Below are positions 59,070-64,000 of a DNA stretch of 64,000 nt, in pieces. Below the pieces are notes generated by a model. The model worked only from the letters and a program-made list of their open reading frames with translations, was not told where the DNA came from and searched no databases. Numbering within the stretch: the stretch's first letter is position 1; each line of letters begins with the position of its first letter. Source of the DNA: Clostridia bacterium (GTDB lineage Bacteria; Bacillota; Clostridia; Christensenellales; UBA1242); NCBI GenBank assembly GCA_023228225.1, contig JALOBO010000003.1, forward strand, positions 44,056-108,055. Reading direction: 5' to 3'. Both the position numbers and the translations under genes were made by a program.

Positions 59070-59291
59070 TTATATTTTGATTTTATTTATTTGTGTTTCT
59101 AATTCATCTGCAAAGTTTTGTTCAAAATCGCTGGCATCAGCTGATTTGTTATATGCAGTTTTCAAATAGTTATATGCATGGTCATCAAGTTGTTTGAATT
59201 TTTTAGGGTCATGACCTAATAATACTAAATATTTATCGAATGATTCTTTTTCATCTATAAATTTGTCGAATGACGGTATTCTTTTTTCCAT
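59070..59291 (-). CDS. RIP-tagged small protein (73 aa)
   Basis: The start at ATG 59291 is chosen because it gives MEKRIPSFDKFIDE|KE, the shared tag with an I-D-E site. The 25 residues that a longer ORF would add (from 59366) overlap the zinc-ribbon gene and look like an unused frame. The remaining 59 residues are helical and acidic. No domain recognised. Middle gene of the 59497-58442 unit. Confidence 0.65.
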   Translation of the reverse strand: MEKRIPSFDKFIDEKESFDKYLVLLGHDPKKFKQLDDHAYNYLKTAYNKSADASDFEQNFADELETQINKIKI

Positions 59292-59299
59292 AATTTTAT

Positions 59300-59497
59300 T
59301 TACCAGTATCTTTTTACACAAAATTTTTGTGGTTTCTTTACGTAACTTTCCCATGCACAACTGCAATATGGACAGTGACTTCTATGAACTTCATTGAAAA
59401 ACATGCATTGAACACAAATTCTTACTCTAGACCGTGTCAATTCATTTGCACCTACGGGTAAAAATTTCTTATACAATGCTTCTTCTCGTTCTGTCAT
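59300..59497 (-). CDS. Zinc-ribbon protein (65 aa)
   Basis: A 65-aa basic protein with two C-x2-C knuckles, C28/C31 and C42/C45 (ICVQC and CPYC), a zinc-ribbon spacing of ten residues. Short basic tails on both sides. Such proteins bind nucleic acid or act as small transcription factors. It opens the 59497-58442 unit, with a late-type promoter 5 nt before the ATG. Confidence 0.65.
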   Translation of the reverse strand: MTEREEALYKKFLPVGANELTRSRVRICVQCMFFNEVHRSHCPYCSCAWESYVKKPQKFCVKRYW

Positions 59498-59502
59498 AGT
59501 AT

Positions 59503-59518
59503 TTTATTTTATATATTC
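59503..59518 (-). promoter_or_regulatory. Late-type promoter (GAATATATAAAATAAA)
   Basis: Minus-strand GAATATATAAAATAAA ending 5 nt before the ATG at 59497, the shortest spacing seen; the mRNA would be leaderless or nearly so. Confidence 0.6.
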
Positions 59519-59538
59519 ATAGAACAAAAGACAAAAAA

Positions 59539-59564
59539 AAATCCAGAGCAATTGCTCTGGATTT
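59539..59564 (-). terminator. Rho-independent terminator after Hsp20
   Basis: Perfect 26-bp palindrome (AAATCCAGAGCAA/TTGCTCTGGATTT) with a run of nine T residues on the minus strand, 28 nt past the Hsp20 stop. Confidence 0.92.
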
Positions 59565-59592
59565 GAAAACCAACCGTTAAGATTAGTTTATG

Positions 59593-60024
59593 TTATTTGT
59601 TTTGAATATTGACTTTTATAGGGGCAGCAGATTCCGAACGAGGAACCTTGATTGTAAGTAAACCTTTATCCATAACTGCCACAATTTGTTTCAAATCAAA
59701 TTGGGAGCCAATTTTCCAACCCAAATTGAATGAACGGCGTGTGATGCCGCGGTGTATGTAATGATCTTCGTCACTGACTGTATCACCACTTTTTTTATCA
59801 TTAGATACTCTTAAAATATCAGATTCAACTGCAATATCAATATCATCAGATGTTAATCCGATTGCTGCAATATCAAATTGCAATCCTTCTTTTGTTTCTT
59901 TAATATCAACAGGATAAGAATACTTAGATTCTTGAGCAATGTTAAACATTGATTCCGTGTTAAAGAAATCTTTAAATAAAACTTCGAATGGGGAATTTCC
60001 CAAAATAAAACGATGTTGTGTCAT
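59593..60024 (-). CDS. Small heat-shock protein, Hsp20/alpha-crystallin family
   Basis: A 143-aa protein: N-terminal FILGNSPFEVLFKDFF, then an alpha-crystallin domain from about residue 38 to 128 (YPVDIKETKEGLQFDIAAIGLTSDDIDIAVESDILRVS, FNLGWKIG, GLLTIKVPRSES), with the typical A-x-x-x-G-L near the domain end and a C-terminal I-x-I-like PIKVNI. Hsp20 forms oligomers that hold unfolding proteins; phages use it to aid assembly. It has a canonical AGGAGGA (60031-60037) 6 nt before ATG, unlike virtually every other gene here, a leader of about 80 nt and its own promoter and terminator. Confidence 0.9.
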   Translation of the reverse strand: MTQHRFILGNSPFEVLFKDFFNTESMFNIAQESKYSYPVDIKETKEGLQFDIAAIGLTSDDIDIAVESDILRVSNDKKSGDTVSDEDHYIHRGITRRSFNLGWKIGSQFDLKQIVAVMDKGLLTIKVPRSESAAPIKVNIQNK

Positions 60025-60030
60025 AATTAA

Positions 60031-60037
60031 TCCTCCT
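60031..60037 (-). promoter_or_regulatory. Perfect Shine-Dalgarno AGGAGGA before Hsp20
   Basis: Minus-strand AGGAGGA with a 6-nt spacer to the ATG at 60024. The other genes examined have AT-only leaders. Confidence 0.85.
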
Positions 60038-60112
60038 AAAATAGATTTTTTTTTAATTTGTTTTTGTTACGTTAATTTTTGTTTGCCTAAGCTAAACAGT
60101 AATAACGGTTGG

Positions 60113-60127
60113 TTTTATTATATATTC
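60113..60127 (-). promoter_or_regulatory. Late-type promoter of Hsp20 (GAATATATAATAAAA)
   Basis: Minus-strand GAATATATAATAAAA, 88 nt before the Hsp20 ATG, leaving a leader of about 80 nt. Confidence 0.5.
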
Positions 60128-60133
60128 AGAAAC

Positions 60134-61036
60134 TTATAAAAGTTTTGAATTTTCTTTATAATTTACATAAAATTTTTGAATGAAAACTTTAGCGTTATCT
60201 GTTTTAAAAACTTTATGTTTTGTTTTTGCTCCAACTTTTGGCGCCATTGTTACTTCGCAAATTGTCATAATGGATAACGCGTTTTTATCATATACTAAAT
60301 GTAATCCAGATTCGTCACGTTTTGATTTACGCATTACAATAATTGATTTATCGTTATATGGCAGCTCATTATTTACCATAATTTTAATAGCACCTATGTT
60401 ACCTGCATATTGCAAAATTCCTGGAATTTCATTTGTCACTGTATCAGCATGAACAAACATTGACATATCAATAAATTTATTTAGCAATCCTGGTCCTATT
60501 ATACAAATATCACCGGAACCTCTTCTGCATGTAATTGCAACTTTATTGCCAAATAAAAATAATTTGCCAAGTAAACTTGTATTATTTTTAACATTATATG
60601 ATTTAATGTATGTTTTACTAAATAATTTGTACACCCATGTTTTTAATTTATCGAATCTTGTGAATGATTCCAAATAATTTTCATGTCCTAATGAATATAT
60701 TTCAGACAACACACTTCTGATAAGTTTATTTTTTGTGCATTCAATAACTTTTGATGTTGATGCTTCAACCGCATCAACGCCGCATGCTTTCATATCATAT
60801 ACATCAGTAGCAGTCATTGTTATACTTTCAAAAACCGTGTCTAATTCTGCTACGTGTTGATGCAATTGTAACCCAATTTGGGCTTGCTTATCATTTGTTT
60901 CTAATGCAACAAAATCAAGATAATTATGTACATAATTATCACCTGAATTTTGTATTACATTTACTAATGAATTGATATTAGCATCTTCATATATGAATTT
61001 TGCTAATGTGTCGATATTGTCTTTACTTAATTGCAT
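60134..61036 (-). CDS. gp23-like capsid-related protein, short (300 aa)
   Basis: The C-terminal 170 residues show the pattern of T4-type major capsid proteins: ITCRRGSGDICIIGPGLLNKF (about 170-190), AGNIGAIKIMVNNELPYNDKSIIVMRKSKRDESGLHLVY (given as residues 212-250; key P-Y-N-D, R-K, SGL) and ICEVTMAPKVGAKTKHKV (about 256-275), which parallels E-G-T-M-A-P-K-x-x-x-K-S-R-Y of jumbo-phage capsids. The N-terminal 130 residues are helical and lack the delta-domain/E-loop region expected in 450-520-aa capsids. It may be a vertex or capsid paralog. Stop codon lies 6 nt from the Hsp20 promoter. Confidence 0.55.
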   Translation of the reverse strand: MQLSKDNIDTLAKFIYEDANINSLVNVIQNSGDNYVHNYLDFVALETNDKQAQIGLQLHQHVAELDTVFESITMTATDVYDMKACGVDAVEASTSKVIECTKNKLIRSVLSEIYSLGHENYLESFTRFDKLKTWVYKLFSKTYIKSYNVKNNTSLLGKLFLFGNKVAITCRRGSGDICIIGPGLLNKFIDMSMFVHADTVTNEIPGILQYAGNIGAIKIMVNNELPYNDKSIIVMRKSKRDESGLHLVYDKNALSIMTICEVTMAPKVGAKTKHKVFKTDNAKVFIQKFYVNYKENSKLL

Positions 61037-61872
61037 TCTTTATGTTTTGCTATTATTTGTAATCTTTCTAATTTAACTTTAAATACTTCTGGGTATTTAA
61101 CAACATACGGAATCATACGTATATAATGTCCGATTTCTAATAATTCGATAAAATTCATTTTATCGTTATTGAAATTGAATTGTGTTTTAATTTCATTAAA
61201 AATTTCATTGAAGAATTCCATGTCAGAAAACCTAGTTTCTTGGAATAATTTTGAAAGATCTAATAAATAAGATGGCCACATATCATTTTTGAAATTCGGG
61301 TCGATTAATGTATACTTTTCGCCATCCCACAAAATATTATCAACTGTAAAGTCTCCATGAAAATATGATAATGAAGAATTTGCAAATTGCGAATATTTAA
61401 GTATTAACGGTTCGTATGCAAACCAATCGAATCCTTCAAATAAATCAGGATTTCTTAAAACAATTTTTTTAAGATATTCAATATATGCTTCAAATGTCAA
61501 TTTTGGCGGAATTCCATTTGCAAAATTTGTAGGCATATTTTGTTCTAACCACATGCTTGCGTTTGCACCAAAACGTTCGCTCGCAGGCAATTTTATATGT
61601 CTTGCAATTCTAACAAGGTCTGCTGCATTATTTTTATTCATCGGTTTCGCATCAATTTTATTCATGCTGAATCCTGTTTCTTCAATTTCGCTTATCAAAT
61701 ATAAATGACTAAATCCGTATTCTGGAAATTTATCTTTCATTATATTTAACCAATAGAATTGACGTTCAACAAATTGCTTTCTATGAATGTCATTTGTATA
61801 CTTATAAACTGTATGAGAACCTATTTTGAATTTCTCGTGCGAATAACCTTTTACTTCTGTTACGTTTTTCAT
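61027..61872 (-). CDS. APH/choline-kinase-type phosphotransferase
   Basis: A 281-aa kinase of the aminoglycoside-phosphotransferase fold: an N-lobe with HTVYKYTN and QFVERQFYW, then the catalytic loop YFHGDFTVDNILWDG (about 167-181; H-G-D-x-x-x-x-N) and LIDPNF (about 185-190; D-P/F metal site). The family phosphorylates small molecules or sugars (antibiotics, choline, hexoses). It overlaps the capsid-like gene by 10 nt and shares one base with the GT-like gene. In this setting a sugar or glycan is the likely substrate. Confidence 0.8.
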   Translation of the reverse strand: MKNVTEVKGYSHEKFKIGSHTVYKYTNDIHRKQFVERQFYWLNIMKDKFPEYGFSHLYLISEIEETGFSMNKIDAKPMNKNNAADLVRIARHIKLPASERFGANASMWLEQNMPTNFANGIPPKLTFEAYIEYLKKIVLRNPDLFEGFDWFAYEPLILKYSQFANSSLSYFHGDFTVDNILWDGEKYTLIDPNFKNDMWPSYLLDLSKLFQETRFSDMEFFNEIFNEIKTQFNFNNDKMNFIELLEIGHYIRMIPYVVKYPEVFKVKLERLQIIAKHKECN

Positions 61873-63224
61873 TAAAATAATGATTTAGATTTAGATTTTC
61901 TTTTTACTGAATCATCGCGTTCAAGTGACAATTCAATGTCGATACCTGTTCTTTTGAATGATTTGTTTAATATGTCATAAACAAAAGTACCAGTTTTTGC
62001 TTCTTTTAATAAGTTGTATTGCAATCCTTTTACCAATGCAATACGTTTATCCGGATTTGCATCAAGATAATCCATTTTTTTATAAAGATCCTCAGGAGTT
62101 TTTACTCTAATGAAATGGTCAGCAGGAACAACAGAGTTTTGTGTATCGTATCCTGGTACAAGAAACGGAACAACACCTTGCGCAAGTGTATCTGCCCATT
62201 TTGCTGTACTCCAATCTGCTCGAATTCCTTTAACAACAGTATATCTTGTTTGACGTAATTTTGCATCCATTTCTTGATATGGTATCATTCCTTTGAACCA
62301 ATCTTCATAACCAGCAATTACTTCAGGTGACCATTTACCGTAAATTTCAACTTCTTTTTTATCGTCATATTTAAAAACCCAAGTTTTTAACATTTCTAAA
62401 CGGTCATCATAACCTGCGCCTTGTCCATATTTTGATTGCATAACACCCATAAGTAATCGTATCGGTCTATCGTTATCTGGCGGATATATCGGTTCCTGTA
62501 TTCTTGCAAGTTTTTCGATTCCTGTTGCTTCTAAACGTAAGTGTTTAACAGTTTCATTGCCAACAGTTTCTTCATTGCCTTCATAACAATCGACACTTTC
62601 CCACGTAACAGCCTTTTCAAATTGTGAAATGATTTCACGTGGAGTATTCATGGTATCACGTTGACGATACACATCTTTTACGTATCGAGGATCTAATGAT
62701 ACATTATACCAAGGTAATTTTGTCATGTTTAGAAAATGAACAACAGGCGCACAATAATTATATGTAACCCATTGTACACGAACACGATGTTCAGGTATTC
62801 TTACAGCACCTAAAAAATTTGGAATTGAATTATTTGTGAAATATCCCATTCCAGAAAATAAGTATGCGGTATCTAAATTGTGTTTATCTTTGAAGTGCTC
62901 GTAGAAATTTCTGTAATTAGTGCAAAGTTGAGTATCTTCATTTTTCTTTGGCGTTACACTCGCGCGTGAAAAACCAGGTTCTTCAGAATACGGGTCGAAT
63001 AAAACGCCTCGTGGGTCGAATTCTATTTTTTCATTTTCAGGCAAATCTGCCCAATCAGATTTTTGCAATAACATTACATGCGAAATTGATTTATTACGAA
63101 CAAGTGACCATAACATTTTCCAATATTCTAATGATCCATCGTACCGTTGTATTGTATCTTTTTTGAATTTTAACGCACACCCAATTGCGCCAAATCCGAT
63201 ACGAACGTTCTCTGTTTTTGTCAT
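61872..63224 (-). CDS. Glycosyltransferase candidate, possibly DNA-directed (450 aa)
   Basis: A 450-aa protein with GT-B-like layout. The N-terminal half has several Rossmann-like strands (GFGAIGCALKF, HVMLLQKSDW). The C-terminal half has PIRLLMGVMQSKYGQG, VEIYGKWSPEVIAGYEDWFKGMIPYQEMDAKLRQTRYTVV (given as residues 297-337; key G-x-W and E-M-D) and WADTLAQGVVPFLVPGYD, the phosphate-binding-type loop of GT-B enzymes. Large T4-like phages use such enzymes to glucosylate hydroxymethylcytosine, and a TS-family hydroxymethylase candidate is present. The link is inference; the family cannot be fixed by eye. TGTATATAAA promoter 16 nt upstream. Confidence 0.55.
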   Translation of the reverse strand: MTKTENVRIGFGAIGCALKFKKDTIQRYDGSLEYWKMLWSLVRNKSISHVMLLQKSDWADLPENEKIEFDPRGVLFDPYSEEPGFSRASVTPKKNEDTQLCTNYRNFYEHFKDKHNLDTAYLFSGMGYFTNNSIPNFLGAVRIPEHRVRVQWVTYNYCAPVVHFLNMTKLPWYNVSLDPRYVKDVYRQRDTMNTPREIISQFEKAVTWESVDCYEGNEETVGNETVKHLRLEATGIEKLARIQEPIYPPDNDRPIRLLMGVMQSKYGQGAGYDDRLEMLKTWVFKYDDKKEVEIYGKWSPEVIAGYEDWFKGMIPYQEMDAKLRQTRYTVVKGIRADWSTAKWADTLAQGVVPFLVPGYDTQNSVVPADHFIRVKTPEDLYKKMDYLDANPDKRIALVKGLQYNLLKEAKTGTFVYDILNKSFKRTGIDIELSLERDDSVKRKSKSKSLF

Positions 63225-63240
63225 ATTACTATTAAATTTA

Positions 63241-63258
63241 TTAATATTTATATACAGA
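63241..63258 (-). promoter_or_regulatory. TGTATATAAA-type promoter
   Basis: Minus-strand TCTGTATATAAATATTAA, 16 nt before the ATG at 63224. Confidence 0.5.
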
Positions 63259-63262
63259 TGAA

Positions 63263-63832
63263 TTAAATAGTTTTGCCGTTTGCAATATCTTCAGCTTTCT
63301 TGCGAAGTTTTTGTTCTTTTGCTTTGATTATGTTTTTCTTTACTTTTGTTTTGTATTTCAAAAACTTTTGATGAATTTGTTTAAATTCAAGATGCGTTAA
63401 TTCCTCATGAGATTCGCTTGATACTAAAAAATTTGTAGGCATCCAATAGTAATAAAATGCACAGGATTTTTTGTCATCAAAATCTTTTTTGTAATGAATC
63501 TGTTCGTCATCTAATTGTTTTATAATATCTTTTTCATCAGAAATAAATTTGCTTTCTCTATTGAATATTTTTGCAAAAAAACCTGTCGGTTTGATTTCCT
63601 TTGTTTCGATATAACGTCGGCAAGTAACGTATCCTTCAAGTATCAGATACATTTCCGAATCGTTGATGATCATTTGTAAATTTTTCTTTGGATGGAATTT
63701 GCTAGGTGTAAAACCTGCAAGAGGCGATAGTTTTGTATAAATGTTTTTTGTTAATTTTGTAGTTGAAGGATTAACTTTTATTACATTTTTCGTACTACCT
63801 AATTGTTTTAAAATTGTTTCTTTGATGCTCAT
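63263..63832 (-). CDS. Unknown basic protein (189 aa)
   Basis: A 189-aa Lys-rich protein, unrecognised. N-terminal helix (ETILKQLGSTKN), beta centre (MYLILEGYVTCRRYIE, CAFYYYWMPTNFLVSS) and a long basic C-terminal helix (FKQIHQKFLKYKTKVKKNIIKAKEQKLRKKAEDI). It could bind nucleic acid. It follows the terminator of the right-edge gene and precedes the sugar unit. Confidence 0.6.
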   Translation of the reverse strand: MSIKETILKQLGSTKNVIKVNPSTTKLTKNIYTKLSPLAGFTPSKFHPKKNLQMIINDSEMYLILEGYVTCRRYIETKEIKPTGFFAKIFNRESKFISDEKDIIKQLDDEQIHYKKDFDDKKSCAFYYYWMPTNFLVSSESHEELTHLEFKQIHQKFLKYKTKVKKNIIKAKEQKLRKKAEDIANGKTI

Positions 63833-63847
63833 ATATGTTTAAATAGA

Positions 63848-63877
63848 AAAAGAGGGAACCTAGCGATTCCCTCTTTT
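63848..63877 (-). terminator. Rho-independent terminator of the right-edge gene
   Basis: 11-bp stem AAAAGAGGGAA/TTCCCTCTTTT (63848-63858 with 63867-63877), 8-nt loop. It follows the stop at 63881 on the minus strand. Confidence 0.88.
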
Positions 63878-63880
63878 GTT

Positions 63881-64000
63881 TTAGATGATAATTTTTGAAT
63901 AGCGTGGGTCGTTAATTGTTCTTAACATTACTCTTTCTGGCGAAAGAATATCTCCACCTAAAACGGATTTCAATATTGCTGGTGAAAATCCTGATATTAA
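63881..64000 (-). CDS. C-terminal fragment of a protein continuing beyond the window
   Basis: The minus strand is open from the right edge to TAA at 63883-63881 (39 residues), ending LSPERVMLRTINDPRYSKI and II. The phrase S-P-A-I-L-K...D-I-L-S-P-E-x-V-M-L-R-T-I-x-x-P-R-Y resembles the C-terminal part of phage proteins related to TROVE/vWA RNA-binding families, but with 39 residues this is weak. The strong terminator 4 nt downstream supports a real gene end. Confidence 0.6.
   Translation of the reverse strand, partial: LISGFSPAILKSVLGGDILSPERVMLRTINDPRYSKIII

Noticed and set aside
59292..59366. 25-codon extension of the 73-aa tagged gene
   Set aside because: Overlaps the zinc-ribbon gene and would bury the RIP tag, which in most other members begins at residue 1-4.
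1..64000. tRNA genes, rRNA, insertion sequences, CRISPR arrays
   Set aside because: Looked for CCA-end cloverleaf-like GC-rich segments, transposase motifs and regular repeats in gaps; none seen. A short tRNA could be missed by eye.

Overview
The window is a stretch of a large tailed-phage (myovirus) genome. It is very AT-rich, almost entirely coding, and nearly every gene lies on the minus strand; only two small nuclease cassettes and a terminase-like gene are on plus. T4-type baseplate proteins (gp25-like, gp6/J-like, gp27-like hub, gp5-like spike, LysM/gp53-like), a gp23-like capsid relative and many phage-type enzymes point to a jumbo-phage relative of the T4-like viruses. Almost no gene has a Shine-Dalgarno sequence, which together with the AT-rich TATA-type promoters suggests a Bacteroidota (flavobacteria-like) host. 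That host call is inference.

Layout. 1-20.8 kb: giant tail/baseplate proteins in a P2-like order, reading leftward gp25-like, J-like, then a 1546-aa protein in the gpI position, then four more large structural proteins. A HAD phosphatase and a DEDD exonuclease are embedded among them. 20.8-26.7 kb: a run of small proteins that share an N-terminal RIP[ST]xxEF peptide, plus a PD-(D/E)XK protein, a structural candidate and an amidoligase. 26.8-27.9 kb: a protein with S1 domains. 28-36 kb: baseplate hub, spike and a hydrophobic protein. 36-43 kb: a putative -1 frameshift pair, a HExxH protein, more RIP-tagged proteins and a DUF932-like protein. 43-45.8 kb: RHH/nuclease cassette 1, then MazG, a thymidylate synthase/dCMP-hydroxymethylase-like enzyme and a dNMP kinase. 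45.8-57.4 kb: a sugar module with a sialyltransferase-like protein, NeuB, a NeuA-glycosyltransferase fusion, GT25, GT2, a nucleotidyltransferase and an epimerase, together with a C5 DNA methyltransferase. RHH/nuclease cassette 2 sits between the intact epimerase and a second, truncated copy of its 3' half. 57.4-64 kb: an isolated terminase ATPase domain with degenerate motifs, two RIP-tagged proteins, Hsp20, a capsid-like protein, an APH-type kinase, a glycosyltransferase candidate and a partial gene at the right edge.

The most interesting signal is the tag shared by eleven otherwise unrelated proteins (for example MIQRIPTFDEFLNE|GK). It looks like the T4 capsid-targeting sequence cut by the prohead protease after (I/L)xE. 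If so, this window encodes an arsenal of internal head proteins packaged and injected with the DNA. Other highlights are two paralogous RHH-plus-nuclease mobile cassettes, a likely programmed -1 frameshift, and two promoter classes: GAATATATAA before virion genes, and TGTATATAAT before enzyme genes. Several of the first class lie so close to the start codon that the mRNAs should be nearly leaderless. By contrast, Hsp20 has a long leader and a perfect AGGAGGA.

Transcription appears to run leftward in units separated by nine hairpin-plus-T-run terminators. No tRNA, rRNA or CRISPR was seen. All functional calls come from reading protein motifs by eye; no database search was possible.
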